NCBI RefSeq assembly: GCF_029227915.1
Contig: NC_079878.1
Coordinates: 28,113,501-28,177,500 of the forward strand
Direction of reading: 5' to 3'
Source: Hydractinia symbiolongicarpus
Taxonomy: Eukaryota; Cnidaria; Hydrozoa; Anthoathecata; Hydractiniidae
Length of the DNA: 64,000 bases
Of the stretch, positions 1 through 13,810 are shown one piece after another (position 1 is the first letter of the stretch; each line of letters starts with the position of its first letter). Under the pieces are notes generated by a model that saw nothing but the letters and a program-made list of their open reading frames with translations, did no database searches and was not told the origin of the DNA. A program made the position numbers and the translations under genes.

Positions 1-2434
1 TTATATCGCTTTTAACAGTGAAACGAGTGACTCTGGGACTTAATTAAAGTAACTTTGGACTGTAACTTTATAAATGTGATAAATGAGCCAATTGGACTCA
101 AAGAAATAACACTTTTCTTAATTTGACATGATTGCCGCAACTCAGCCATTACACTGGCCGCTGTGGCAGCGCTTCATTTAAAAATTTAGATAAAAAAGTC
201 ATTCTTTACTGTGGGACCAATCCGGGCCGTTAACACGCGCTGAATAAATAGAAACAGTTTCAAAAACTATATTTCATTGACTTTCTAGCGGTATAAATCC
301 GTTTTAGTTACAACGGTTGCGTCACATATTCGTACCAACATGTATTTAGCGATATTATTCGGATATTACTAAGTTGCATCGCTTTTAATAGTGAAACGTT
401 TGGCTGTGGGACATAATTGAACTGATTTTGGATTTTGACTTTATAAATGTGATAAATGAGGCAGTTGGACTCAATGGAATAACATTGTTCTTAATTCGAA
501 ATGATTGCTGGAATTCAGCGACTACCCTAGGCTCTGTGGTAGCGTTTCATTTAAAAATTTAGATAAGTAAGTCTTTCTTAACTTTGGGACCAATCCTGGC
601 AATTAGCATGCGCTGAAGAAATAGAGACATTCTCAAAAATTACATTTCATTGACTTCTTGGCGGTATCAATCCGTTTGAGTTACAACGGTACCATCACAT
701 ATTCGTACCAACATGTATTTAGCGATATCTTTCCGCTATTGCTAGGTTGCATCGCTTTTAACAGTGAAACGATTGACTGTGGGACTCAATTGAACTGATT
801 TTGGACTGTGACCTTATAAATGTGATATGTGAGACAATTGGACTCCAACAAATAACATTATACTTAACTTGACATGATTGTCGGAACTCAGCGATTACAC
901 TTGGCCCTGTGCTAGAGTATCATTTAAAAATTTAGATAAATAAGTCATTTTTTACTCTGGGTCTAATCCTAGCCGTTGGCGCGCGCTGAAGAAAGAGAGA
1001 CAGTTTCAAAAACTGCATTTCATTGACTTTCTAACGGTATCAGTCCGTTTCAATTACAACGGTTGCGGCACATATTCGTACCAACATGTATTTAGTGATA
1101 TTGTTGCGATATTACTAATTTATATAGCTTTTAACAGTGAAACGATTGACTCTGGGACTTAATTAAAGTAACTTTGGACTGTAACTTTATAAATGTGATA
1201 AATGAGCCAATTGGACCCCAAGAAATAACATTCCTCTTAATTTGACATGATTGCTGGAACTCAGCGATTACACTGGGCGCTGTGTTAGCGCTTCATTTAA
1301 AAATTTAGAAAAATAAGTCATTTTTTAATGTGGGACCAATCCTAGCCGTTATCGCGCGCTGAAGAAATAGAGACAGTTTTAAAAAACAACATTTCAATGA
1401 CTTTCAAACGGTATCAGTCCGTTTGAGTTACAACGGTTGGGTGACATATTCGTACCAACATGTATTTAGCGACATTTTCTGATATTACTAGGTTGAATCG
1501 CATTTAACAGTGAAACGATTGACTGTGGGACCTAATTGAACTAACTTTGGACTGCGATCTGATAAATGTGATAAACGAGACAATTGGACCCAAGAAATAA
1601 CATTCTTCTTAATTTGACAAAATTGCTGGAATTTACCGATTACACTGGGCGCTATGGTAGCGCTTTATTTAAAAGTTTAGATAAGTAAGTCATTTTGTAC
1701 TGTGGCACCAATTCTAGTCGTTAGCGTGCGTTGAAGAAGTAGAAACATTTTCAAAAACTACATTTCATTGACTTTCTAACGTTGTCAATCTGTTTGAGTT
1801 ACAACGGTTGCGTGACATATTCGTGCCAACATGTATTTAGTGATACTGTTCCGATAATACCAAGTTGTATCGCTTTTAACAGTGAAACGATTGACTGTGG
1901 GACTTAACTGAACTGACTCTGGACTGTGACCTCATGAATGTGATAAATGATCCAATTGGACTCCAAGGTATAACATTCTTCTTAATTTGACATGATTGCT
2001 GGAATTCAGCGATTACCTTAGGCTCTGTGGTAGCGCTTTATTTAAAAATTTATTTAAGAAAGTCTTTTTTAACTTTGGGACCAATCCTGGCAGTTACCAC
2101 GCGCCTAATAATTAGTAACTGTTTCAAAAACTACATTTCATTGACATTCTAACAGTATCAATCCGTTTGAGTTACAACGGTTGCGTCACATACTCGTACC
2201 AACGTGTATTTACCGATATTTTGCTGATATTACTAGGTTGTATCGCTTTTAACAGTGAAACGATTGACTGTGGGTCTTAGTTGAGCTAACTATGGACTGT
2301 GACCTGATAAATGTGATAAATGAGACAATTGGACTCCAAGGTATAACATTGTTCTTAATTTGACATGATTGCTGGAATTCAGAGATTACCTTAGGCTCTG
2401 TGGTAGCGCTTTATTTAAAAATTTAGATAAGTAA
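1..2434. repeat. Diverged monomers M1-M7
   Basis: Unit starts: 5, 378, 751, 1124, 1497, 1869, 2242. No HOR of more than one unit repeats locally. M1 carries the H-type middle (CCGCTGTGGCAGCGC). The second half of M2 and all of M3-M4 resemble M76-M78 (27961-28780) about 27.58 kb away, sharing markers such as AACAAATAACATTATAC. M6 and M7 share a 3' part with TTACCACGCG and an AACGTGTATTTACCG tail, which suggests a local one-unit duplication. No gene seen. Confidence 0.9.
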
Positions 2435-5043
2435 GTCTTTTTTAACTTTGGGACCAATCCTGGCAGTTACCACGCGCTTAATAATTAGGAACTGTTTCAA
2501 AAACTACATTTCATTGACATTCTAACAGTATCAATCCGTTTGAGTTACAACGGTTGCGTCACATACTCGTACCAACGTGTATTTACCGATATTTTTCTGA
2601 TATTACTAGGTTGTATCGCTTTTAACATTGAAACGATTGACTGTGGGACTTAATTTAACTGGTTCTTGTCTTTGATCTTAGCAATGTGATAAATGAGACA
2701 ATTGGACTCCAAGAAATAACATTCTTCTTAACTCTACATGATTGCCGGAACTCGGCGATTACACTGGACCCTATGGTGGCACTCCATTTAAAAATTTAGA
2801 TAACTAAGTTATTTTTACTGTGGGACAAATCCTAGCCGTTAGCGGGCGCTGAAGAAATAGAGACAGTTTCAAAAACTCTATTTCATTGACGTTCTAACGG
2901 TATCAATCCCTTTCAATTACAACGGTTGCGTCACATATTCCTGCAAACATGTATTTAGTGATTTTTTCCGATATTACTAAGTTGTATCGCCTTTAACAGT
3001 GAAACGATTGACTGTGGGACTTAATTGAACTGATTCTGGACTGTGACCTTATGAATGTGATAAATGAGCGAATTGGACTCCAAGGAAAAACATTCTTCTT
3101 AATTTGACATGATTGCTGGAATTTAGCGTTTACACCGGACCCTGTGGTAGTGTTTCATTTAAAAATTTGGGTAAATAAGTCATTTTTTACTGTGGGACCA
3201 ATCCTAGCCGTTATCGCGCGCTGAAGAAATAGAGACAGTTTTAAAAACTACATTTCAATGACTTTCTAACGGTATCAGTCCGTTTGAGTTACAACGGTTG
3301 GGTGACATATTCGTACCAACATGTATTTAGCAATATTTTTCTGATATTACTAAGTTGTATCGCTTTTAACAGTGAAACGATTGACTGTGGGACTTAATTG
3401 AACTGATTCTAGACTGTGACCTTATGAATGTGAATTGAGCAAATTGGACTCCAAGGAAAAACATTCTTCTTAATTTGACATTATTGCTGGAATTCGGAGA
3501 TGACACTGGACCCTGTGGTGACACTTCATTTAAAAATTTAGGTAAATAAGTCATTTTTTACTGTGGGAAAAATCCTAGCCGTTAGCGCGCGCTGAAGAAA
3601 TAGAGACAGTTTCAAAAACTCCATTTCATTGACGTTCTAACGGTATCAATCCGTTTCAATTACAACGGTTGCCTCACATATTCGTGCGAATATGCATTTA
3701 ATGATTTTTTTCCGATATTGCTAAGTTGTATCGCTTTTAACAGTGAAACGATTTACTGTGGGACTTAATTGAACTGATTCTAGACTGTGACCTTATAAAT
3801 GTGATTAAATGAGACAGTTGGACTCCAAACTATAACATTCTTCTTAATTTGACATGATTGCTGGAATTCAGCGGTTACCCTAAGCTCTGTGGTAGCGCTT
3901 TATTTAAAAATTTAGATAAGTAAGTCTTTTTTTACTGTAGGACCAATCCTGGCAGTTAGCACGCGCTGAAGAAATAGAGACATTCTCAAAAACTACATTT
4001 CAATGACTTTCTAACGGTATCAGTCCGTTTGAGTTACAACGGTTGAGTGACATATTAGTACCAACATTTATTTAGCGATATTTCTCTGACATTACTAGGT
4101 TGCATTGCTTTTAACACTAAAACGATTGACTGTGGGATTTAAGTTAACTGGTTATTGTCTTTTGATCTTAGCAATGTGATAAATAGGACAATTGGACTCC
4201 AAAAATAACATTCTTCCTAGCTCTACATGGTTGATGGTATTCAGCGATTACACTGGACCCTGTGGTAGCGTTTCATTTAAAAATTTAGATAAATAAGTCA
4301 TTTTTTACTGTGGGACCAATCCTAGCCGTTACTGCGCGCTGAAGAAATAGAGACAGTTTTAAAAACTACATTTCAATGACTTTCTAACGGTATCAGTCCG
4401 TTTCAATTACAACGGTTGCCTCACATATTCGTGCGAATATGCATTTAGTGATTTTTTTCCGATATTGCTAAGTTGTATCGCTTTTAACAGTGAAACGATT
4501 TACTGTGGGACTTAATTGAACTGATTCTAGACTGTGACCTTATAAATGTGATTAAATGAGACAGTTGGACTCCAAACTATAACATTCTTCTTAATTTGAC
4601 ATGATTGCTGGAATTCAGCGGTTACCCTAAGCTCTGTGGTAGCGCTTTATTTAAAAATTTAGATAAGTAAGTCTTTTTTTACTGTAGGACCAATCCGGGC
4701 AGTTAGCACGCGCTAAAGAAATAGAGACATTCTCAAAAATTACATTTCAATGACTTTCTAACGGTATCAGTCCGTTTGAGTTACAACGGTTGGGTGAGAT
4801 ATTCGTACCAACATGTATTTTGCAATATTTTTCTGATATTACTAGGTTGCATCGCTTTTAACAGTGAAACGATTGACTGTGGGACTCAATTGAACTGATT
4901 TTGCATTGTGACCTTATAAATGTTATAAGTGAGACAATTGGACTCCAAGAAATAACATTCTTCTTAATTTGACATGATTGCTTGAATTCAGCGGTTACCC
5001 TAAGCTCTGTGGTAGCGCTTTATTTAAAAATTTAGATAAGTAA
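2435..5043. repeat. 7-unit higher-order repeat, copy 1 (2609 bp)
   Basis: Units M8-M14 start at 2615, 2986, 3359, 3730, 4104, 4477 and 4851. Each has a partner exactly 2609 bp downstream, so there is no net length change across 2.6 kb. The left edge lies between about 2400 and 2440, where the sequence switches to the TTAACTTTGGGACC form. Inside the copy, M11 and M13 are almost the same unit (type Q, marker ACTCCAAACTATAAC), 747 bp apart, with M12 (type R, TTTAAGTTAACTGGTTATTG) between them. M14 is type S (CTGATTTTGCATTGTGACC). Confidence 0.93.
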
Positions 5044-7650
5044 GTCTTTTTTAACTTTGGGACCAATCCTGGCAGTTACCACGCGCTTAATAATTAGGAA
5101 CTGTTTCAAAAACTACATTTCATTGACATTCTAACAGTATCAATCCGTTTGAGTTACAACGGTTGCGTCACATACTCGTACCAACGTGTATTTACCGATA
5201 TTTTTCTGATATTACTAGGTTGTATCGCTTTTAACATTGAAACGATTGACTGTGGGACTTAATTTAACTGGTTCTTGTCTTTGATCTTAGCAATGTGATA
5301 AATGAGACAATTGGACTCCAAGAAATAACATTCTTCTTAACTCTACATGATTGCCGGAACTCGGCGATTACACTGGACCCTATGGTGGCACTCCATTTAA
5401 AAATTTAGATAACTAAGTTATTTTTACTGTGGGACAAATCCTAGCCGTTAGCGGGCGCTGAAGAAATAGAGACAGTTTCAAAAACTCTATTTCATTGACG
5501 TTCTAACGGTATCAATCCCTTTCAATTACAACGGTTGCGTCACATATTCCTGCAAACATGTATTTAGTGATTTTTTCCGATATTACTAAGTTGTATCGCC
5601 TTTAACAGTGAAACGATTGACTGTGGGACTTAATTGAACTGATTCTGGACTGTGACCTTATGAATGTGATAAATGAGCGAATTGGACTCCAAGGAAAAAC
5701 ATTCTTCTTAATTTGACATGATTGCTGGAATTTAGCGTTTACACCGGACCCTGTGGTAGTGTTTCATTTAAAAATTTGGGTAAATAAGTCATTTTTTACT
5801 GTGGGACCAATCCTAGCCGTTATCGCGCGCTGAAGAAATAGAGACAGTTTTAAAAACTACATTTCAATGACTTTCTAACGGTATCAGTCCGTTTGAGTTA
5901 CAACGGTTGGGTGACATATTCGTACCAACATGTATTTAGCAATATTTTTCTGATATTACTAAGTTGTATCGCTTTTAACAGTGAAACGATTGACTGTGGG
6001 ACTTAATTGAACTGATTCTAGACTGTGACCTTATGAATGTGAATTGAGCGAATTGGACTCCAAGGAAAAACATTCTTCTTAATTTGACATTATTGCTGGA
6101 ATTCGGAGATGACACTGGACCCTGTGGTGACACTTCATTTAAAAATTTAGGTAAATAAGTCATTTTTTACTGTGGGAAAAATCCTAGCCGTTAGCGCGCG
6201 CTGAAGAAATAGAGACAGTTTCAAAAACTCCATTTCATTGACGTTCTAACGGTATCAATCCGTTTCAATTACAACGGTTGCCTCACATATTCGTGCGAAT
6301 ATGCATTTAATGATTTTTTTCCGATATTGCTAAGTTGTATCGCTTTTAACAGTGAAACGATTTACTGTGGGACTTAATTGAACTGATTCTAGACTGTGAC
6401 CTTATAAATGTGATTAAATGAGACAGTTGGACTCCAAACTATAACATTCTTCTTAATTTGACATGATTGCTGGAATTCAGCGGTTACCCTAAGCTCTGTG
6501 GTAGCGCTTTATTTAAAAATTTAGATAAGTAAGTCTTTTTTTACTGTAGGACCAATCCTGGCAGTTAGCACGCGCTGAAGAAATAGAGACATTCTCAAAA
6601 ACTACATTTCAATGACTTTCTAACGGTATCAGTCCGTTTGAGTTACAACGGTTGAGTGACATATTAGTACCAACATTTATTTAGCGATATTTCTCTGACA
6701 TTACTAGGTTGCATTGCTTTTAACACTAAAACGATTGACTGTGGGATTTAAGTTAACTGGTTATTGTCTTTTGATCTTAGCAATGTGATAAATAGGACAA
6801 TTGGACTCCAAAAATAACATTCTTCCTAGCTCTACATGGTTGATGGTATTCAGCGATTACACTGGACCCTGTGGTAGCGTTTCATTTAAAAATTTTAATA
6901 AATAAGTCATTTTTTACTGTGGGACCAATCCTAGCCGTTACTGCGCGCTGAAGAAATAGAGACAGTTTTAAAAACTACATTTCAATGACTTTCTAACGGT
7001 ATCAGTCCGTTTCAATTACAACGGTTGCCTCACATATTCGTGCGAATATGCATTTAGTGATTTTTTTCCGATATTGCTAAGTTGTATCGCTTTTAACAGT
7101 GAAACGATTTACTGTGGGACTTAATTGAACTGATTCTAGACTGTGACCTTATAAATGTGATTAAATGAGACAGTTGGACTCCAAACTATAACATTCTTCT
7201 TAATTTGACATGATTGCTGGAATTCAGCGGTTACCCTAAGCTCTGTGGTAGCGCTTTATTTAAAAATTTAGATAAGTAAGTCTTTTTTTACTGTAGGACC
7301 AATCCGGGCAGTTAGCACGCGCTAAAGAAATAGAGACATTCTCAAAAATTACATTTCAATGACTTTCTAACGGTATCAGTCCGTTTGAGTTACAACGGTT
7401 GGGTGAGATATTCGTACCAACATGTATTTTGCAATATTTTTCTGATATTACTAGGTTGCATCGCTTTTAACAGTGAAACGATTGACTGTGGGACTCAATT
7501 GAACTGATTTTGCATTGTGACCTTATAAATGTTATAAGTGAGACAATTGGACTCCAAGAAATAACATTCTTCTTAATTTGACGTGATTGCTGGAATTCAG
7601 CGGTTACCCTAAGCTCTGTGGTAGCGCTTTATTTAAAAATTTAGATAAGT
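5044..7650. repeat. 7-unit higher-order repeat, copy 2 (2609 bp)
   Basis: Units M15-M21 start at 5224, 5595, 5968, 6339, 6713, 7086 and 7460, each 2609 bp after its copy-1 partner. Only a handful of differences were seen by eye, for example GAGCAAATT near 3437 versus GAGCGAATT near 6046, and TTTAGATAAA near 4281 versus TTTTAATAAA near 6890. The near identity implies a recent duplication or recent homogenisation. The copy ends near 7650, where the following sequence reads TTTTTACTGTAGGACC instead of TTAACTTTGGGACC. Confidence 0.93.
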
Positions 7651-9327
7651 AAGTCTTTTTTTACTGTAGGACCAATCCTGGCAGTTAGCACGCGCTGAAG
7701 AAATAGAGACATTCTCAAAAACTACATTTCATTGACTTTCTAACGGTATCAGTCCGTTTCAATTATAACGGTTGCGTCACATGTTCGTACCAACATGTTT
7801 TTAGTGATATTTCTCTGACATTACTAGGTTGCATTGCTTCTAACATTGAAACGATTGACTGTGGGATTTAAGTTAACTGGTTTTTGTCTTTTGATCTTAG
7901 CAATGTGATAAATGGGACAATTGGACTCCAACAAATAACATTCTTCTTAACTCTACATGATTGCCGGAACTCAGCGATTACACTGGACCCTATGGTGACA
8001 CTTCATTTAAAAATTTAGGTAAATAAGTCATTTTTTACTGTGGGACAAATCCTAGCCGTTAGCGCGCGCTGAAGAAATAGAGACAGTTTCAAAAACTCCA
8101 TTTCATTGACGTTCTAACGGTATCAATCCGTTTCAATTACAACGGTTGCCTCACATATTCGTGCGAATATGCATTTAGTGATTTTTTTCCGATATTGCTA
8201 AGTTGTATCGCTTTTAACAGTGAAACGATTTACTGTGGGACTTAATTGAACTGATTCTAGACTGTGACCTTATAAATGTGATTAAATGAGACAGTTGGAC
8301 TCCAAACTATAACATTCTTCTTAATTTGACATGATTGCTGGAATTCAGCGGTTACCCTAAGCTCTGTGGTAGCGCTTTATTTAAAAATTTAGATAAGTAA
8401 GTCTTTTTTTACTGTAGGACCAATCCTGGCAGTTAGCACGCGCTGAAGAAATAGAGACATTCTCAAAAACTACATTTCAATGGCTTTCAAACGGTATCAG
8501 TCCGTTTGAGTTACGATGGTTGGGTGACATATTTGTACCAACATGTATTTAGCGATATTTTTCTGATATTACTAGGTTGCATCGCTTTCAACAGTGAAAC
8601 AATTTATTGTGGGACTTAATTTAACCTACTCTGGACTGTGACCTTATAAATGTGATTAAATGAGACAGTTGGACTCCAAACTATAACATTCTTCTTAATT
8701 TGACATGATTGCTAGAATTCAGCGGTTACCCTAAGCTCTGTGGTAGCGCTTTATTTAAAAATTTAGATAAGTAAGTCTTTTTTTACTGTAGGACCAATCC
8801 TGGCAGTTAGCACGCGCTGGAGAAATAGAGACATTCTCAAAAATTACATTTCAATGACTTTCTAACGGTATCAGTCCGTTTGAGTTACAACGGTTGAGTG
8901 ACATATTAGTACCAACATTTATTTAGCGATATTTCTCTGACATTACTAGGTTGCATTGCTTTTAACATTAAAACGATTGACTGTGGGATTTAAGTTAACT
9001 GGTTATTGTCTTTTGATCTTAGCAATGTGATAAATAGGACAATTGGACTCCAAAAATAACATTCTTCTTAGCTCTACATGATTGATGGAATTCAGCGATT
9101 ACACTGGACCCTGTGGTAGCGTTTCATTTAAAAATTTAGATAAATAAGTCATTTTTTACTGTGGGACCAATCCTAGCCGTTACTGCGCGCTGAAGAAATA
9201 GAGACAGTTTTAAAAACTACATTTCAATGACTTTCTAACGTTATCAGTCCGTTTGAGTTACAACGGTTGGGTGAGATATTCGTACCAACATGTATTTTGC
9301 AATATTTTTCTGATATTACTAGGTTGC
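7460..9327. repeat. Variable HOR, 5-unit version (S-R2-Q-Q'-R)
   Basis: Unit starts: 7460 (S), 7833 (R2), 8207 (Q), 8581 (Q', with AATTTATTGTGGG) and 8955 (R). The next S unit begins 1868 bp after the first. R2 is recognised by ATTGCTTCTAACATTG and CTCCAACAAATAAC, Q by CTCCAAACTATAAC, R by CTCCAAAAATAAC and S by TTTTGCATTGTG. This is the first of four successive blocks that all begin with the trimer S-R2-Q. It overlaps the end of the 7-unit HOR because M21 belongs to both patterns. Confidence 0.85.
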
Positions 9328-10822
9328 ATCGCTTTTAACAGTGAAACGATTGACTGTGGGACTCAATTGAACTGATTTTGCATTGTGACCTTATAAATGT
9401 TATAAGTGAGACAATTGGACTCCAAGAAATAACATTCTTCTTAATTTGACGTGATTGCTGGAATTCAGCGGTTACCCTAAGCTCTGTGGTAGCGCTTTAT
9501 TTAAAAATTTAGATAAGTAAGTCTTTTTTTACTGTAGGACCAATCCTGGCAGTTAGCACGCGCTGGAGAAATAGAGACATTCTCAAAAACTACATTTCAT
9601 TGACTTTCTAACGGTATCAGTCCGTTTCAATTATAACGGTTGCGTCACATGTTCGTACCAACATGTTTTTAGTGATATTTCTCTGACATTACTAGGTTGC
9701 ATTGCTTCTAACATTGAAACGATTGACTGTGGGATTTAAGTTAACTGGTTTTTGTCTTTTGATCTTAGCAATGTGATAAATGGGACAATTGGACTCCAAC
9801 AAATAACATTCTTCTTAACTCTACATGATTGCCGGAACTCAGCGATTACACTGGACCCTATGGTGACACTTCATTTAAAAATTTAGGTAAATAAGTCATT
9901 TTTTACTGTGGGACAAATCCTAGCCGTTAGCGCGCGCTGAAGAAATAGAGACAGTTTCAAAAACTCCATTTCATTGACGTTCTAACGGTATCAATCCGTT
10001 TCAATTACAACGGTTGCCTCACATATTCGTGCGAATATGCATTTAGTGATTTTTTTCCGATATTGCTAAGTTGTATCGCTTTTAACAGTGAAACGATTTA
10101 CTGTGGGACTTAATTGAACTGATTCTAGACTGTGACCTTATAAATGTGATTAAATGAGACAGTTGGACTCCAAACTATAACATTCTTCTTAATTTGACAT
10201 GATTGCTGGAATTCAGCGGTTACCCTAAGCTCTGTGGTAGCGCTTTATTTAAAAATTTAGATAAGTAAGTCTTTTTTTACTGTAGGACCAATCCTGGCAG
10301 TTAGCACGCGCTGAAGAAATAGAGACATTCTCAAAAACTACATTTCAATGACTTTCTAACGGTATCAGTCCGTTTGAGTAACAACGGTTGAGTGACATAT
10401 TAGTACCAACATTTATATAGCGATATTTCTCTGACATTACTAGGTTGCATTGCTTTTAACATTAAAACGATTGACTGTGGGATTTAAGTTATCTGGTTTT
10501 TGTCTTTTGATCTTAGCAATGTGATAAATGGGACAATTGGACTCCAACAAAGAACATTCTTCTTAACTCTACATGATTGCCGGAACTCAGCGATTACACT
10601 GGACCCTATGGTGACACTTCATTTAAAAATTTAGGTAAAAAAGTCATTTTTTACTCTGGGACAAATCCTAGCCGTTAGCGCGCGCTGAAGAAATAGAGAC
10701 AGTTTCAAAAACTCCATCTCATTGACGTTCTAACGGTATCAATCCGTTTCAATTACAACGGTTGCCTCACATATTCGTGCGAATATGCATTTAGTGATTT
10801 TTTTCCGATATTGCTAAGTTGC
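9328..10822. repeat. Variable HOR, 4-unit version (S-R2-Q-R2')
   Basis: Unit starts: 9328 (S), 9701 (R2), 10075 (Q) and 10449 (R2', with TTTAAGTTATCTGG). The period to the next S is 1495 bp. S, R2 and Q closely match the previous block at a 1868 bp offset. The 3' end of M29 carries the GATATTGCTAAG tail usually seen before Q but is followed by an S unit. This indicates an exchange near 10800-10825. Confidence 0.85.
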
Positions 10823-13063
10823 ATCGCTTTTAACAGTGAAACGATTGACTGTGGGACTCAATTGAACTGATTTTGCATTGTGACCTTATAAATGTTATAA
10901 GTGAGACAATTGGACTCCAAGAAATAACATTCTTCTTAATTTGACGTGATTGCTGGAATTCAGCGGTTACCCTAAGCTCTGTGGTAGCGCTTTATTTAAA
11001 AATTTAGATAAGTAAGTCTTTTTTACTGTAGGACCAATCCTGGCAGTTAGCACGCGCTGAAGAAATAGAGACATTCTCAAAAACTACATTTCATTGACTT
11101 TCTAACGGTATCAGTCCGTTTCAATTATAACGGTTGCGTCACATGTTCGTACCAACATGTTTTTAGTGATATTTCTCTGACATTACTAGGTTGCATTGCT
11201 TCTAACATTGAAACGATTGACTGTGGGATTTAAGTTAACTGGTTTTTGTCTTTTGATCTTAGCAATGTGATAAATGGGACAATTGGACTCCAACAAATAA
11301 CAGTCTTCTTAACTCTACATGATTGCCGGAACTCAGCGATTACACTGGACCCTATGGTGACACTTCATTTAAAAATTTAGGTAAATAAGTCATTTTTTAC
11401 TGTGGGACAAATCCTAGCCGTTAGCGCGCGCTGAAGAAATAGAGACAGTTTCAAAAACTCCATTTCATTGACGTTCTAACGGTATCAATCCGTTTCAATT
11501 ACAACGGTTGCCTCACATATTCGTGCGAATATGCATTTAGTGATTTTTTTCCGATATTGCTAAGTTGTATCGCTTTTAACAGTGAAACGATTTACTGTGG
11601 GACTTAATTGAACTGATTCTAGACTGTGACCTTATAAATGTGATTAAATGAGACAGTTGGACTCCAAACTATAACATTCTTCTTAATTTGACATGATTGC
11701 TGGAATTCAGCGGTTACCCTAAGCTCTGTGGTAGCGCTTTATTTAAAAATTTAGATAAGTAAGTCTTTTTTTACTGTAGGACCAATCCTGGCAGTTAGCA
11801 CGCGCTGAAGAAATAGAGACAATCTCAAAAACTACATTTCAATGACTTTCTAACGGTATCAGTCCGTTTGAGTAACAACGGTTGAGTGACATATTAGTAC
11901 CAACATTTATTTAGCGATATTTCTCTGACATTACTAGGTTGCATTGCTTTTAACATTAAAACGATTGACTGTGGGATTTAAGTTAACTGGTTTTTGTCTT
12001 TTGATCTTAGCAATGTGATAAATGGGACAATTGGACTCCAACAAATAACATTCTTCTTAACTCTACATGATTGCCGGAACTCAGCGATTACACTGGACCC
12101 TATGGTGACACTTCATTTAAAAATTTAGGTAAAAAAGTCATTATTTACTGTGGGACAAATCCTAGCCGTTAGCGCGCGCTGAAGAAATAGAGACAGTTTC
12201 AAAAACTCCATTTCATTGACGTTCTAACGGTATCAATCCGTTTCAATTACAACGGTTGCCTCACATATTCGTGCGAATATGCATTTAGTGATTTTTTTCC
12301 GATATTGCTAAGTTGCATCGCTTTTAACAGTGAATCGATTTACTGTGGGACTTAATTGAACTGATTCTAGACTGTGACCTTATAAATGTGATTAAATGAG
12401 ACAGTTGGACTCCAAACTATAACATTCTTCTTAATTTGACATGATTGCTGGAATTCAGCGGTTACCCTAAGCTCTGTGGTAGCGCTTTATTTAAAAATTT
12501 AGATAAGTAAGTCTTTTTTTACTGTAGGACCAATCCTGGCAGTTAGCACGCGCTGAAGAAATAGAGACATTCTCAAAAACTACATTTGAATGACTTTCTA
12601 ACGGTATCAGTCCGTTTGAGTAACAACGGTTGAGTGACATATTAGTACCAACATTTATTTAGCGATATTTCTCTGACATTACTAGGTTGCATTGCTTTTA
12701 ACATTAAAACGATTGACTGTGGGATTTAAGTTAACTGGTTATTGTCTTTTGATCTTAGCAATGTGATAAATAGGACAATTGGACTCCAAAAATAACATTC
12801 TTCTTAGCTCTACATGATTGATGGAATTCAGCGATTACACTGGACCCTGTGGTATCGTTTCATTTAAAAATTTAGATAAATAAGTCATTTTTTACTGTGG
12901 GACCAATCCTAGCCGTTACTGCGCGCTGAAGAAATAGAGACAGTTTTAAAAACTACATTTCAATGACTTTCTAACAGTATCAGTCCGTTTGAGTTACAAC
13001 GGTTGGGTGAGATATTCGTACCAACATGTATTTTGCAATATTTTTCTGATATTACTAGGTTGC
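10823..13063. repeat. Variable HOR, 6-unit version (S-R2-Q-R2'-Q-R)
   Basis: Unit starts: 10823 (S), 11195 (R2), 11569 (Q), 11943 (R2'), 12317 (Q, with a TTGCATCGC start and TGAATCGATT) and 12691 (R). The next S is 2241 bp downstream. The extra Q-R pair relative to the 4-unit version is the same unit order found at 3730-4476 and 6339-7085. The lengthening may therefore come from exchange with that neighbourhood. Confidence 0.85.
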
Positions 13064-13810
13064 ATCGCTTTTAACAGTGAAACGATTGACTGTGGGACTC
13101 AATTGAACTGATTTTGCATTGTGACCTTATAAATGTTATAAGTGAGACAATTGGACTCCAAGAATTAACATTCTTCTTAATTTGACATGATTGCTGGAAT
13201 TCAGCGGTTACCCTAAGCTCTGTGGTAACGCTTTATTTAAAAATTTAGATAAGTAAGTCTTTTTTTACTGTAGGACCAATCCTGGCAGTTAGCACGCGCT
13301 GAAGAAATAGAGACATTCTCAAAAACTACATTTCATTGACTTTCTAACGGTATCAGTCCGTTTCAATTACAACGGTTGCGTCACATGTTCGTACCAACAT
13401 GTTTTTAGTGATATTTCTCTGACATTACTAGGTTGCATTGCTTCTAACATTGAAACGATTGACTGTGGGATTGAAGTTAACTGGTTTTTGTCTTTTGATC
13501 TTAGCAATGTGATAAATGGGACAATTGGACTCCAACAAATAACATTCTTCTTAACTCTACATGATTGCCGGAACTCAGCGATTACACTGGACCCTATGGT
13601 GACACTTCATTTAAAAATTTAGGTAAATAAGTCATTTTTTACTGTGGGACAAATCCTAGCCGTTAGCACGCGCTGAAGAAATAGAGACATTCTCAAAAAC
13701 TACATTTCAATGGCTTTCAAACGGTATCAGTCCGTTTGAGTTACGTTGGTTGGGTGACATATTCGTACCAACATGTATTTAGCGATATTTTTCTGATATT
13801 ACTAGGTTGC
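13064..13810. repeat. Last S-R2 pair of the variable HOR
   Basis: Unit starts: 13064 (S) and 13437 (R2). The following unit at 13811 is Q'-like, with AATTTATTGTGGG as at 8581. Its 3' half (GGGCGTTGTGGCAACGC, 13963-13979) is of another type. The 3' half of R2 around 13660-13800 also matches the Q tail near 8440-8570 (GGCTTTCAAACGG) rather than other R2 tails. The variable HOR dissolves here into diverged units. Confidence 0.75.

Noticed and set aside
3366-3554. 62-codon minus-strand open frame repeated identically at 5975-6163
   Set aside because: It does begin with ATG, but the identity of the two copies is explained by the 2609 bp HOR duplication. Related units elsewhere do not keep the frame.
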